From Roseibium alexandrii DFL-11 (GTDB lineage Bacteria; Pseudomonadota; Alphaproteobacteria; Rhizobiales; Stappiaceae), in contig NZ_CM011002.1 of assembly GCF_000158095.2 (NCBI RefSeq), positions 5,059,703-5,123,702 of the forward strand: a DNA stretch of 64,000 nucleotides, in the 5' to 3' direction. Below the pieces are notes generated by a model. The model was not told the origin of the DNA. It ran no database searches and saw nothing but the letters and a program-made list of their open reading frames with translations. Positions 53,720-63,163 of the stretch are shown one piece after another (positions within the stretch are counted from its first letter, which is position 1; each line of letters opens with the position of its first letter). The translations under genes and the position numbers were made by a program.

Positions 53720-54739
53720 CTATGCGATTGTTTCTTTCACCCGCTGGATCACGTCCCTCACGGTATGCCCATCGGCTCGGGCAGCGAAGGTAAGCGCCAT
53801 CCGGTGCTGGAGGATCGGTTCCGCCAGAGCCAAAACGTCATCAACTGACGGGGATAGCCGGCCATCAACGAGCGCTCGGGCCCGGACGGTCAACATCAGG
53901 GCCTGGCTGGCGCGGGGGCCGGGTCCCCAAGCAATCAGCTTTGTGAGATCGGAATTTGCATCCGAATCACCTGGTCGGGCCGACCGGACAAGCCTCAAGA
54001 TGCTCTCAACCACCGATTCACCTACCGGCATGCGGCGAACGAGTTGCTGGAATTCCATGAGTTCCTGGGCAGTGATCGCGCTGTGTGCAGTGGTCTGCTC
54101 TGCTCCTGTGGTTTCAAGGAGAATGCGGCGCTCGGCTTCCAGATCCGGATATTGCACATCAATCTGCATCAAGAACCGGTCGAGCTGGGCCTCCGGCAAT
54201 GGATATGTGCCTTCCTGTTCCAACGGGTTTTGTGTCGCAAGAACATGGAACGGGCGCGGGAGATCATGCGGATGACCTGCGACGGTCACATGATACTCCT
54301 GCATTGCCTGCAGAAGGGCTGATTGGGTTCTTGGGCTGGCGCGGTTGATCTCGTCGGCCATCAACAGTTGCGAGAACACCGGGCCAGGAATAAATCGGAA
54401 AGACCGTCCGCCGCTGGTATCTTGCTCCATCACTTCGGCGCCAAGGATATCCGACGGCATCAGGTCTGGCGTAAATTGGATCCGCCTGGCATCCAGTCCC
54501 AAAACTGTTCCGAGCGTTTCGACCAGTTTGGTTTTCGCAAGTCCCGGCACACCAACGAGAAGCCCATGTCCGCCGGCGAGGATCGTCACGAGTGTCTGTT
54601 CAACGACGTTTTCCTGACCGAAGATGATCTTTGCGATATCGGCCTTGACTTCTAAAATGCGCTCAACGGCCCGTTCGGCGCTTTCGGCAACAGCAGCGAG
54701 ATCTTCTTCAGAGGGATTTGCGGGAGAAACGACGCTCAT
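53720..54739 (-). CDS. MoxR-family AAA+ ATPase
   Basis: A 339-residue AAA+ chaperone-type ATPase. Walker A is GVPGLAKTKL (in GGHGLLVGVPGLAKTKLVETL, near 60), Walker B LLMADEINRASPRTQSALLQAMQE, sensor 1 HVLATQNPLEQEGTYPLPEAQLDRFL (arginine finger region), and the C-terminal lid carries sensor 2 in PGPRASQALML. The first residues are acidic. MoxR ATPases help fold or insert metal centres in client proteins with vWA partners; the three downstream genes encode such partners. First gene of the operon, with its promoter in 54740-55014. Confidence 0.93.
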   Translation of the reverse strand: MSVVSPANPSEEDLAAVAESAERAVERILEVKADIAKIIFGQENVVEQTLVTILAGGHGLLVGVPGLAKTKLVETLGTVLGLDARRIQFTPDLMPSDILGAEVMEQDTSGGRSFRFIPGPVFSQLLMADEINRASPRTQSALLQAMQEYHVTVAGHPHDLPRPFHVLATQNPLEQEGTYPLPEAQLDRFLMQIDVQYPDLEAERRILLETTGAEQTTAHSAITAQELMEFQQLVRRMPVGESVVESILRLVRSARPGDSDANSDLTKLIAWGPGPRASQALMLTVRARALVDGRLSPSVDDVLALAEPILQHRMALTFAARADGHTVRDVIQRVKETIA

Positions 54740-55014
54740 TGATCACCTATCCTGTTGCTTATCTTGCTGATGCCTGCCGGGTAGCTCGGTGGGCGGCCAA
54801 TTTTTTTCCGTTAACCCAGTCTGACACCATATAATTCAGTAGATAAGGCACAATTGTGCGCCATACAGTGGATAGGTCCAAGATTCTTTTCTTCGCTGCG
54901 GCATAAACGCAAAAATTGCGAATGTTGGTCCAGTGGGGATTGGCGTTGGTTTAGATGCGGACTAGGTAGGAATCCGGACCACAGGTTCGGGTGTCCGGCG
55001 GGACGGGGAGTGAA

Positions 55015-55608
55015 ATGACATCGCAAGCCAAACCAGAGGCTACTTTACCGGATGGCCTCAAAGCCCTGATGAGCCGCGCTGGTTCGAAAGACAAGGCGCC
55101 GCCGCCCGTGTACAAGTGGAACCCGCCTTTTTGCGGCGATTTGGATATCCGGATTGCGCGTGACGGAACCTGGTTCTATCTCGGTTCACCGATTGGCCGG
55201 AAGCCATTGGTCGAGTTGTTTGCATCTGTCCTGCGCAAGGATGAAGATGGCAAGCATTACCTTGTGACCCCGGTCGAAAAAATCGGTATCACGGTCGACG
55301 ACGCTCCGCTGCTGGCTGTGGAAATGGCTGTGGAAAATGAAGGTGCGGATCGGCAACTCACCGTGCGCACAAATCTCGGTGATCTGGTTCGCATTGGAAA
55401 CGACCGGCCACTGCGCTTTGAGAAGGAACCGGACAGCGGCGGAATAAAGCCCTATGTTGTTGTGCGTGGACGCATTGAAGCGCTGTTCACCCGCGCCCTG
55501 ATGTATCAGCTGGTTGAGCACATGGTCGAACGTCAAGGAGAGAAGGGTTTGGAAACAGGAATTTGGAGCGGTGGTCAGTTTTTTGCCGTTGACCCGGAGC
55601 TTCTGTGA
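55015..55608 (+). CDS. DUF1285-domain protein
   Basis: A 197-residue protein from ATG 55015 (MTSQAKPEATLPDG) with GGGGAG upstream. The DUF1285 pattern is clear: VYKWNPPFCGDLDIRIARDGTWFYLGSPIGRKPLVELFASVLRKDEDGKHYLVTPVEKIGI, split over residues 33-95, then DDAPLLAVEM and the C-terminal MYQLVEHMV and FAVDPELL. The function of the family is unknown; it is soluble and conserved in alpha- and gammaproteobacteria, usually next to the Nudix gene found here. Confidence 0.85.
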   Translation: MTSQAKPEATLPDGLKALMSRAGSKDKAPPPVYKWNPPFCGDLDIRIARDGTWFYLGSPIGRKPLVELFASVLRKDEDGKHYLVTPVEKIGITVDDAPLLAVEMAVENEGADRQLTVRTNLGDLVRIGNDRPLRFEKEPDSGGIKPYVVVRGRIEALFTRALMYQLVEHMVERQGEKGLETGIWSGGQFFAVDPELL

Positions 55609-55662
55609 TCGCCCTTTTTTATCCAATTGCCGATTTGACGAAAGCACCCCATATCAAGCGCA

Positions 55663-56313
55663 ATGACGGCTTCAACTGATACATCCGCAACCAATTTGAC
55701 CGATTGGTCCCAGCACCTGGAAGAACGGCTTGCATTGGCAGCGAGCGTGCCCACTGACCGGGAAACAGGCGACCACATATTGAACCCGGATGTCGGGCCT
55801 TACGCTTTTTGGAAGGGACCGCCGAGGGACGCTGCCGTCTTGATCGGTATTCGCAATACCGCAGCCGGCCCGAGCGTTGTTTTGACCCAGCGCACACCGC
55901 ATCTCAAATCCCATGCGGGGCAGGTGGCGTTTCCTGGCGGCAAAATTGATCCGGACGACAACGGACCAGTCGAGGCAGCTTTGAGAGAAGCGCAGGAAGA
56001 GATCGGTCTGGATCCCGCCCAGGCACAGCCGCTTGGACATTTGGCGCCCTATTTGACCGGATCTGGATACCGGGTCACGCCAATCGTTGCAGAGGTCCGG
56101 GATCCGGTTCAGTTCGTTCCGAACCCTGACGAAGTCGAAGATGTTTTCGAAGTTCCCTTCGAGTTCCTCATGAACCCGGCCAATCATCAAAAGTTGAGCC
56201 GCGAATGGCAAGGGAAACGACGCTACTTTTATGCAATGCCTTTTGCCGGGCGTCACATCTGGGGCGTTACAGCAGGCATTATCCGCTCATTATACGACAC
56301 GGTGTACCGCTGA
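55663..56313 (+). CDS. Nudix CoA pyrophosphatase (NudL-like)
   Basis: A 216-residue Nudix hydrolase. The Nudix box is GGKIDPDDNGPVEAALREAQ followed by EEIGL (GX5EX7REUXEEXGU). The CoA-pyrophosphatase-specific motif upstream is LTQRTPHLKSHAGQVAFPGGK (LLTXRX3RX3G). It probably cleaves CoA or acyl-CoA to phosphopantetheine and adenosine 3',5'-bisphosphate. Its TGA overlaps the start of the DUF6111 gene; CCA-transferase follows, an arrangement common in Hyphomicrobiales. Confidence 0.88.
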   Translation: MTASTDTSATNLTDWSQHLEERLALAASVPTDRETGDHILNPDVGPYAFWKGPPRDAAVLIGIRNTAAGPSVVLTQRTPHLKSHAGQVAFPGGKIDPDDNGPVEAALREAQEEIGLDPAQAQPLGHLAPYLTGSGYRVTPIVAEVRDPVQFVPNPDEVEDVFEVPFEFLMNPANHQKLSREWQGKRRYFYAMPFAGRHIWGVTAGIIRSLYDTVYR

Positions 56314-56573
56314 TGCTTCGCATTATCCTGACACAACTCTTCCTGTTTCTGCTGCCGTTCGCTTGTTATGCGTGCTATCTCTGGCTTTCGAAAAAGGGAG
56401 ATAACCCGGAGAGCTGGTCTCGCGGGCCGGTCGCCTGGTTGACCGTTGCAGGTCTCTTTTTAACAATCTCCGGGTTTGTTGCTGTTGCTCAGTTCAACAG
56501 GGCACCAGAAGGTACGCAGTATAGACCCGCAGAATTCCGCGACGGTGAACTCATTCCTGGGCGGTTCGAATAA
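56313..56573 (+). CDS. DUF6111 family small membrane protein
   Basis: An 86-residue protein whose ATG shares a base with the Nudix stop (TGATG). Two membrane helices are visible (LRIILTQLFLFLLPFACYACYLW and PVAWLTVAGLFLTISGFVAVAQ), followed by the conserved short tail GTQYRPAEFRDGELIPGRF. The Nudix-DUF6111-CCA order supports the DUF6111 call. Function unknown. It ends 4 bp before the CCA-transferase start, so the three genes are one transcript. Confidence 0.82.
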   Translation: MLRIILTQLFLFLLPFACYACYLWLSKKGDNPESWSRGPVAWLTVAGLFLTISGFVAVAQFNRAPEGTQYRPAEFRDGELIPGRFE

Positions 56574-56577
56574 GTTC

Positions 56578-57825
56578 ATGAAAGACAGATCTGAAGACAT
56601 TCTCGCTGCGGCCAATTGGCTGCGGTCGCCAGGCATTCAGGCTGTGTTTTCAGCTCTCAATCGCGACAATGACAGCGCGCGTGTTGTGGGTGGCGCGATT
56701 CGTAACACGCTGTTGGGACATCCAGTTCCCGACATCGATATCGCCACGACTGCCACGCCGCAGGACGTCATGCAGCGGGCAGCCGATGCCGGCCTGAAAC
56801 CCATCGGCACGGGGATTGATCACGGCACCATCACTGTGATCAGCGATGGATTTCCATACGAGGTGACGACGCTGCGCGAGGATGTCGAAACCTATGGCCG
56901 TCAGGCGAAAGTGGTTTTTGGACGCGATTGGAAAAAGGATGCTCTGCGGCGCGACTTTACGATGAACGCGCTTTATGTGGACAGCCTTGGGAAGTTGTAC
57001 GACCCGCTGGGCGGTCTGGAGGATTGCCTTGCCAGGCGTGTCAGGTTCATCGGTGATCCCGACATGCGGCTGCGCGAGGACTATCTTCGGATTCTCCGCT
57101 TCTTCAGGATCTACGCGGCCTATGGCGATGGCGACATGGATGCGGAGGGCCTCGGCGCTTGTCTCCGGCAACGGGACGGCCTACGGCACCTTTCCGCCGA
57201 ACGTATTGGCCATGAAATGCGCCGTCTTGTATCTGCCCCCAAGGCGGCGGTTGCGGTGCGGATGATGTATGATTGCGGACTTTGGGAAATCGCGACCGGC
57301 GGTCTGGCAAAAATTGAGGATTTTGAATGCCTCCGCCACCTTGATGCGCTCGCGCCTGAAACACAGGACCCGGAAGTTGGTTTGACCGTGCTGTCAGGTT
57401 TTGTCCGCGAAGATGTGGATCGGGTTGCTGATCGGCTGCGGCTGTCCAATGCAGAGCGCAAACGAATGCAAATCTGTTGGGAGGCTTACAAAACGTTCCG
57501 GCAGTCGGACCAGATGCCGGATCTTAAAACGTTGCTTTACACCCATGGCCGCCAAGGAGCCATTGATGGGCTGCTGGCCTACTGGGCAGCCTTTGAGGCG
57601 CAAAAGCGGTTGGGGGATCAGCCTGATTTTGAAGATGCGGTTTTAAAGCTTAAATCCGTCGAGGTGCCGGTGTTTCCTCTGAAAGGCGCGGACATGATTG
57701 CGCTCGGACATCGTCCGGGCCCGCAAGTTGGCAAGGTTCTCAAAACCCTGGAGAAGATCTGGTGCGAAAACGGTTTCGCCCTAAGCAAACAGGACCTTCT
57801 TGCCCGTTTGGAGAACCGCGCTTAG
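56578..57825 (+). CDS. cca: CCA tRNA nucleotidyltransferase
   Basis: A 415-residue class II nucleotidyltransferase (poly(A) polymerase head). ATG 56578 is used; the open frame upstream overlaps DUF6111. The catalytic motif is ARVVGGAIRNTLLGHPVPDIDIATTATPQ (GG...DxD), followed by RRDFTMNALYVD and DPLGGLEDCLARRVRFIGDP, then the flexible neck LRILRFFRIYA and the tRNA-binding helical body. It repairs or adds the CCA end. Because tRNA genes such as the Met tRNA here already encode CCA, repair is the main expected role. Confidence 0.92.
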   Translation: MKDRSEDILAAANWLRSPGIQAVFSALNRDNDSARVVGGAIRNTLLGHPVPDIDIATTATPQDVMQRAADAGLKPIGTGIDHGTITVISDGFPYEVTTLREDVETYGRQAKVVFGRDWKKDALRRDFTMNALYVDSLGKLYDPLGGLEDCLARRVRFIGDPDMRLREDYLRILRFFRIYAAYGDGDMDAEGLGACLRQRDGLRHLSAERIGHEMRRLVSAPKAAVAVRMMYDCGLWEIATGGLAKIEDFECLRHLDALAPETQDPEVGLTVLSGFVREDVDRVADRLRLSNAERKRMQICWEAYKTFRQSDQMPDLKTLLYTHGRQGAIDGLLAYWAAFEAQKRLGDQPDFEDAVLKLKSVEVPVFPLKGADMIALGHRPGPQVGKVLKTLEKIWCENGFALSKQDLLARLENRA

Positions 57826-57911
57826 CGAATTGATAACAGTCCTTAGATAGTTTTCTACCAACGGTTCCGAAGGGTTATGAACCTGTCCTGCGTGTTGTTG
57901 GGAAAGCGTAA

Positions 57912-59033
57912 ATGCCGCATAGCGAAGTCATCTTGATCTCTGATGGGCCGCTGCCCATGGATTCTCCGGTCCGGAAAATTCCGTTTTTCTTCCGGGCGCG
58001 CCTGATCGACATGGCCAAAGTCTCTCCCAAGACTTCCGGTGAAGCCTCCGTTGCGATCATCGAGTTGCTTGGATCCAGCAAGCCCGGCATGTCCGCTTTG
58101 AAATCATCCTGGGGCAGCATTGCGGAGATCCCAGTCATTGGCATCATCGACAAGTCAGACCGGCGGGAAATGACCCAAGCAGCTGCGCTGGGCGAAATGG
58201 ATCTTGTCGATCGGGAAGCGCCCCTGGCCTTGCTTCTCCATCAGGTTAAAAAATATCTGAAAACCGATATTTTGAAGGATCTGCCAAAGGACACGCCCGA
58301 ACGGACTGCGCAGGCTTTCTCCAAGGCCAATGCATTTCTGGAAACGCTTTGCATGTCTGCAGTCAGTGATGCGTCGATACAGATCCGGGCGATGGAAGAC
58401 AGCGCCAAGGATGCGCTTTCGGCGATTGACCTTGAAGGCTTGTTGGCATGGATGCAGGCGGTTGAAAGCCATCATAGCCCGACGTACAGCCACTCTTTAA
58501 AGGTTGCTGGCTTGGCAGGCGCGTTCGCGCGGCATCTGAAATGGTCAGAAGCTGATTGCCGGGAGATGGTTGCCGGTGGGCTCGTGCATGACATCGGCAA
58601 GATGCGCATCCCCTTGACCATTTTGGACAAACCGGGGCGCTTGACCGATGAGGAGCGTTCTTTGATCGCCAAGCATCCGGTGTTTGGTCAGGAGATATTG
58701 AAGCCGCGTCTTGAGGTGCCTTACGAAATTAAGCGCATGGCTATCCAGCATCATGAGTACCTGGACGGCAGCGGGTATCCCAATCACCTCAAAGCGGATC
58801 GCATTTCGCAAAAAGTCCGCGTCATGACGATTTGTGACATCTTCACTGCCCTGACAGAAGAGCGCGCCTATAAGGAGCCAATGCCTCCACGGCAGGCGAT
58901 CGCCATGATGAAAAACATGGGGCCGAAGCTCGATCAGGACCTGCTGCGGCAGTTTTCAGACATGATTCTGGACCGCGTATTTGCAGAATTGTCGAGACCC
59001 GTTTCTGCCGCAGGTGGAGGCGCTGCTGCTTGA
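57912..59033 (+). CDS. HD-GYP domain protein with a degenerate receiver
   Basis: A 373-residue protein. Residues 1-120 resemble a CheY-like receiver (EVILISDGPLPM, SVAIIELLGSSKPG, IPVIGIIDKSDRREM) but the phospho-acceptor position lacks Asp, so it is probably not phosphorylated. The HD-GYP domain (about 175-345) is complete: GGLVHDIGKMRIPLTILDKPGRL, IAKHPVFGQEIL, IQHHEYLDGSGYP (the GYP motif) and ICDIFTALTEERAYKEPM. It is likely a cyclic-di-GMP phosphodiesterase. Context gives no partner; a motility role fits the general locus but is not shown. Confidence 0.88.
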   Translation: MPHSEVILISDGPLPMDSPVRKIPFFFRARLIDMAKVSPKTSGEASVAIIELLGSSKPGMSALKSSWGSIAEIPVIGIIDKSDRREMTQAAALGEMDLVDREAPLALLLHQVKKYLKTDILKDLPKDTPERTAQAFSKANAFLETLCMSAVSDASIQIRAMEDSAKDALSAIDLEGLLAWMQAVESHHSPTYSHSLKVAGLAGAFARHLKWSEADCREMVAGGLVHDIGKMRIPLTILDKPGRLTDEERSLIAKHPVFGQEILKPRLEVPYEIKRMAIQHHEYLDGSGYPNHLKADRISQKVRVMTICDIFTALTEERAYKEPMPPRQAIAMMKNMGPKLDQDLLRQFSDMILDRVFAELSRPVSAAGGGAAA

Positions 59034-59068
59034 GCAGCGCAAGCACCATTTTCTGGGACTAGCTTTGC

Positions 59069-59995
59069 TTAGGGCCATTTCACGACTGGTGGCATGGAAG
59101 ACAGGATTGAGGCGACATTGCCGCCGGTCTTCAAGCCGAAGATAGTGCCGCGGTCGTAGAGAAGATTGTACTCCACATACCGACCCCTGCGGATCAGCTG
59201 CTCTTCGCGCTGGGCATCCGTCCAGGAGTTTTCATAGTTTTTACGAACGAGCTCGGGATACACCTTCAAGAACGCCCGGCCGACATCCTTGGTGAACGCG
59301 AGATCCGCGTTCCAATCGCCACTGTGCAGATAGTCGTAGAAAATTCCGCCAATGCCGCGGGGTTCGTTGCGGTGCTTCAGGAAGAAATACTCATCGCACC
59401 AGTCCTTGTAAGCCGGATAATCGGCGACTGCATGCGGTTCGCACGCCGCTTTCATAGCGTCATGGAAGGCAACAGTGTCCGGGTCATCTTGTGTCCGCCG
59501 GTCGTCCAAAACCGGGGTAAGATCCGCGCCGCCGCCGAACCACTGGCGGGTTGTAACCACCATCCGCGTGTTCATGTGCACTGCCGGAACGTTCGGGTTC
59601 TGCGGGTGTGCAATCAGGCTGATGCCGGAGGCCCAGAACCGGGGATCTTCGCTGGCACCTGGTATTTGACCGCGGAATTCAGGAGAGAACTCGCCGTGGA
59701 CGGTGGAAATATGGACGCCAACTTTTTCAAAGACACGGCCATGCATCATCGACATAACGCCGCCGCCACCCTTCGCGCCTGAACTGTCGGTCCGTTCCCA
59801 TGGGGTACGTTCGAACCGGCCCGCAGGCAAATCACTTATTGGTCCGTTGAGCTCACCGATATCGTCTTCCAGTTTTTCAAATGCGGCACAAATCTGATCC
59901 CTGAGATCCTTGAACCACGCGGATGCTGTCAGTTTCTTGTCTTCAATCCCCTCAGGGATCGGACCGCCGCGTGATTCTGGAGAGGGTGCTGTCAT
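59069..59995 (-). CDS. hemF: oxygen-dependent coproporphyrinogen III oxidase HemF
   Basis: A 308-residue haem-biosynthesis enzyme converting coproporphyrinogen III to protoporphyrinogen IX with oxygen. ATG 59995 ([11 protein letters not shown]) with GAGGC upstream. Family motifs: [31 protein letters not shown] (split), [40 protein letters not shown] and [25 protein letters not shown] near the C-terminus. Length is normal. Transcribed in the same direction as trmL and converging with the HD-GYP gene. Confidence 0.96.
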   Translation of the reverse strand: MTAPSPESRGGPIPEGIEDKKLTASAWFKDLRDQICAAFEKLEDDIGELNGPISDLPAGRFERTPWERTDSSGAKGGGGVMSMMHGRVFEKVGVHISTVHGEFSPEFRGQIPGASEDPRFWASGISLIAHPQNPNVPAVHMNTRMVVTTRQWFGGGADLTPVLDDRRTQDDPDTVAFHDAMKAACEPHAVADYPAYKDWCDEYFFLKHRNEPRGIGGIFYDYLHSGDWNADLAFTKDVGRAFLKVYPELVRKNYENSWTDAQREEQLIRRGRYVEYNLLYDRGTIFGLKTGGNVASILSSMPPVVKWP

Positions 59996-60046
59996 CTGAT
60001 TTGCCTCGACATGAAGAGCCCGCACGGTAGGTGCACAAGCGTTGGA

Positions 60047-60517
60047 TTAGCTTGATCTTTTAGGAAATGCCCGGGTTTGCCGCAAGGCCTCTCCCAAAAC
60101 CATGCCGCAGGACACAGCAACGTTGAGGGATCGCATGCCCTCGGCCATCGGGATGGTCAGCCGCGCATCGGCCAGTTGATGGATTGCATCCGGTGCCCCG
60201 GTGCTTTCGCGGCCCAGAAGCAAGATGTCATCTGCTGCAAACTCAAAGTCCGTGTACGCGAGGTCCGTTTTGGTGGTGAGCAGCACGAGGCGCCGATTAT
60301 GTGTCCGGCGCCAGTCGTCGAACGCCGCGAAATTGAGATGGCGTTTCAGGGCAGCCCGTTCCAGATAGTCCATCCCTGCGCGTTTCAATGCGCTGTCGGA
60401 CAGCGGAAATCCCGCAGGTTCGATCAAATGCACCGTCACACTCATGCAGGCCACGAGCCTCAGCATGGTTCCGGTGTTTTGCGGGATGTCTGGTTGGTAA
60501 AGGGCGATGTCGGGCAT
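60047..60517 (-). CDS. trmL: tRNA (cytidine/uridine-34-2'-O)-methyltransferase TrmL
   Basis: A 156-residue SPOUT methyltransferase that methylates the wobble nucleotide of tRNA-Leu isoacceptors. The N-terminus IALYQPDIPQNTGTMLRLVA and the SAM-knot motifs LLGRESTGAPDAIHQLAD, LTIPMAEGMRSLNVAVSCGMVLGEALRQ are diagnostic of the minimal, dimeric TrmL type. LIEPAGFPLSDSALKRAGMDYLE is the first family motif. It lies just upstream of hemF, 51 bp away, possibly co-transcribed. Confidence 0.93.
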   Translation of the reverse strand: MPDIALYQPDIPQNTGTMLRLVACMSVTVHLIEPAGFPLSDSALKRAGMDYLERAALKRHLNFAAFDDWRRTHNRRLVLLTTKTDLAYTDFEFAADDILLLGRESTGAPDAIHQLADARLTIPMAEGMRSLNVAVSCGMVLGEALRQTRAFPKRSS

Positions 60518-60649
60518 GTTTGCTTCTTGTCTTGAAGGTTCATTGCCTCCTAACAGGAGAACGCCGTCCTGTCATGGGCCGTGGCCCATTGAGCAGTTCC
60601 AGGCGTAGTATGAACGCAAGAATCGCCCGCCACCCAATTGGACATTTCA

Positions 60650-62527
60650 ATGATTGCTTTGTTCCGGCTTTTTGAATCCTGGATTGATCCGTTCCGGCCT
60701 TTGCCGTCTGAAGCCATGCCCAAAGGCGGTGTTGCATTTCTTCTGTTCTTTCTGAAGCAGGCGCGCTGGCCATTCTTCCTGATGCTGATTGTCGGCAGCC
60801 TGACAGCCTTTGTGGAAGTCACACTGTTCAACTTCCTGGGCCATATCGTTGATTTGCTCGACAGCAGCGACCGGGAAACGTTTTTTGCTGAGCACGGCTG
60901 GACCCTGTTCGGCATGGCGTTCTTTGTTTTGGTGGTGCGGGCCGCCACAAATACGCTCATGGCGCTTTTGGAAGAGCAAACCATTGTTCCGGGCTTTTTC
61001 AATCTGGTCCGTTGGCAGGCGCACCAGCAGGTGATGCGTCAAAGCATTGCGTTCTTTCAAGATGATCTTGCAGGCCGTCTGTCCCAGAAGGTTCTCCAAT
61101 CCGGGATGTCCGCCGGTGACTTCATGGTGAACCTTCTTCAAGTCGCCTGGTTTATCGTGGTCTACGCCGTGACGACGTTGGTGCTTGTCGCCGATCTTGA
61201 CTGGCGGCTTGGGGCAATTGTCGCGGTCTGGCTCGTCTTGTTTGCCATCACCGCACGGGTATTCGTGCCGCGTGTGCGCAAGGCGGCAAAGGACACAGCC
61301 AATGCTTATTCCGGCGTCTCCGGACGCTTGGTCGACACTTACAGCAACATTCAGTCCGTCAAGCTGTTCGGTTCTCTGAAAGAAGAAAACCGGGGCTCCA
61401 GATCTGCCTTCATCCGGTTTATTGGTCAGCTTAAGACCTTTACCCGCCTGCTCACCTCAATCCGCGTCGTGATGAGCCTCGTCAATGGGGCGATGATCGT
61501 CGCAATTGCCGGGATGGCGCTGGTGATTTGGCGCGATGGCGGCATCAGCACGGGGCATGTGGCTTTTACGCTGAGCCTGATTCTGCGCCTGAACATTCTG
61601 CTTAACCGGTTGTTCAATCAGCTCAATGGTCTGTTCCGGAATTTCGGGACCGTCCAGGACAGCATGGAGACGATTGTCAAACCCGTTGCTGTTCAAGATG
61701 AGGACAATGCGCCAGCGCTGACTGTGGACCAGGGCGCGGTCGAATTCAAAAACATCACCTTCCATTATGGAAAAGCAGGCGGTGTCATTGAAGATCTGAG
61801 CCTGGCGATCGCCCCCGGAGAGCGTGTCGGTGTGGTCGGACCATCCGGTGCAGGAAAGACAACGCTGACCAGTTTGCTTCTGCGCTTCTATGATGTGGAG
61901 GCAGGGCAGATCCTGATTGACGGTCAAAATATCCGTTCTGTGAAACAGGAGACACTCCGGCGGGCCATCGGGATGGTGACGCAGGATCCCTCCCTCCTGC
62001 ACCGATCCATCCGGGAGAACATTCTTTATGGGCGGCCTGAGGCGAGTGAAGACGAGCTGCGCGATGCAGCGGAGCGCGCGCACGCGCTTGAGTTCATTGA
62101 AAACCTTGAAGATAAATCCGGGCGAAAAGGTTTTGACGCCTATGCCGGAGAGCGCGGAGTCAAACTGTCGGGTGGTCAACGTCAGCGAATCGCAATTGCC
62201 CGGGTTCTTTTGAAAAACGCCCCAATTCTGGTGCTGGATGAAGCCACATCTGCGCTCGACTCCGAGGTGGAGGCTGCGATCCAGGAAAATCTGCAGCAAT
62301 TGATGGCAGGCAAGACCGTGATCGCAATTGCGCACCGCCTTTCAACAATTGCTGCGCTGGACCGTCTGATCGTGATGGACGGCGGACAGATTGTCCAAGA
62401 GGGGACCCATAACAGTCTCTTGACGAACGAAGACGGATTGTATGCGCAGCTCTGGCGGCGGCAGTCAGGTGGCTTCCTTCAGGCGGGATTGCAGACCGAT
62501 GAACGGGTTAATTCGAGCGTGTCTTGA
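60650..62527 (+). CDS. ABC exporter, fused membrane and ATPase domains (MsbA-like)
   Basis: A 625-residue half-transporter. ATG 60650 (MIALFRLFESWIDPF) is preferred; a TTG at 60638 in frame has no better ribosome site. Six membrane helices lie in residues 25-320. The ATPase domain (about 365-605) has Walker A GPSGAGKTTL, Q-loop GMVTQDPSLLH, signature [17 protein letters not shown], Walker B ILVLDEATSALDS and H-loop AHRLSTIAALDR. It would work as a homodimer. Similar alphaproteobacterial proteins are annotated as lipid or multidrug exporters; the substrate is unknown. Confidence 0.9.
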   Translation: MIALFRLFESWIDPFRPLPSEAMPKGGVAFLLFFLKQARWPFFLMLIVGSLTAFVEVTLFNFLGHIVDLLDSSDRETFFAEHGWTLFGMAFFVLVVRAATNTLMALLEEQTIVPGFFNLVRWQAHQQVMRQSIAFFQDDLAGRLSQKVLQSGMSAGDFMVNLLQVAWFIVVYAVTTLVLVADLDWRLGAIVAVWLVLFAITARVFVPRVRKAAKDTANAYSGVSGRLVDTYSNIQSVKLFGSLKEENRGSRSAFIRFIGQLKTFTRLLTSIRVVMSLVNGAMIVAIAGMALVIWRDGGISTGHVAFTLSLILRLNILLNRLFNQLNGLFRNFGTVQDSMETIVKPVAVQDEDNAPALTVDQGAVEFKNITFHYGKAGGVIEDLSLAIAPGERVGVVGPSGAGKTTLTSLLLRFYDVEAGQILIDGQNIRSVKQETLRRAIGMVTQDPSLLHRSIRENILYGRPEASEDELRDAAERAHALEFIENLEDKSGRKGFDAYAGERGVKLSGGQRQRIAIARVLLKNAPILVLDEATSALDSEVEAAIQENLQQLMAGKTVIAIAHRLSTIAALDRLIVMDGGQIVQEGTHNSLLTNEDGLYAQLWRRQSGGFLQAGLQTDERVNSSVS

Positions 62528-62578
62528 TCTGTATGAATGCGCGTGGCGTAGAAAGCTGGCCAACCGCCTGAGGATCTT

Positions 62579-62983
62579 ATGGTTCATTTCATCACAGCGT
62601 ATTTCACCACCGCGATCGTGTTTCTCGCGATAGACTATGTGTGGCTCACCCAAGTCGCCACGCGTTTCTATTTTGATCGCATTGGTCATTTGCTGATGGA
62701 GCGCCCGAATATGGGTGCTGCAGCGGCCTTTTATCTCATCTACGTTGTCGGGATCGTTTTGTTTGCCGTAGGTCCGGCGCTAAAAAACGAGAGCTTTTCA
62801 TACGCCGTGATGTACGGCGCCATGTTCGGATTCTTCACCTACGCGACGTACGACGTCACCAACTACGCAACCTTGAGAGACTGGCCGGTTATTGTTGCCG
62901 TTGTCGACATTGCGTGGGGCACAGTGCTTGGTGCGGTCTCGGCTGGCGCAGGCTATCTGATAAGCCGTCAGATCCTCGGCTGA
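62579..62983 (+). CDS. DUF2177 family membrane protein
   Basis: A 134-residue integral membrane protein with four predicted helices. DUF2177 features are AIDYVWLTQVATRFYFDRIGHLL after helix 1, AAAAFYLIYVVGIVLFAVGPAL, the conserved YGAMFGFFTYATYDVTNYATLRDWP and the final VDIAWGTVLGAVSAGAGYLI. Function unknown; it is widely conserved in proteobacteria as a single gene. It follows the ABC exporter by 51 bp in the same direction. Confidence 0.87.
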   Translation: MVHFITAYFTTAIVFLAIDYVWLTQVATRFYFDRIGHLLMERPNMGAAAAFYLIYVVGIVLFAVGPALKNESFSYAVMYGAMFGFFTYATYDVTNYATLRDWPVIVAVVDIAWGTVLGAVSAGAGYLISRQILG

Positions 62984-63163
62984 TAACTCGGCAGGTCTGC
63001 GAAAAACCGAAACTCCATGAACGTGACGCAGGGTACTGCATGCCTACTCTTAATTGTTGTAGTTACTGATTTTTTACAGCCTTGAGATATCAAGGGCCAA
63101 CACAGATCACTGCGCGGGCTTTCCGAGTGTACCCGCAGGATTGGGTTTGGAGCCCGGATATTC

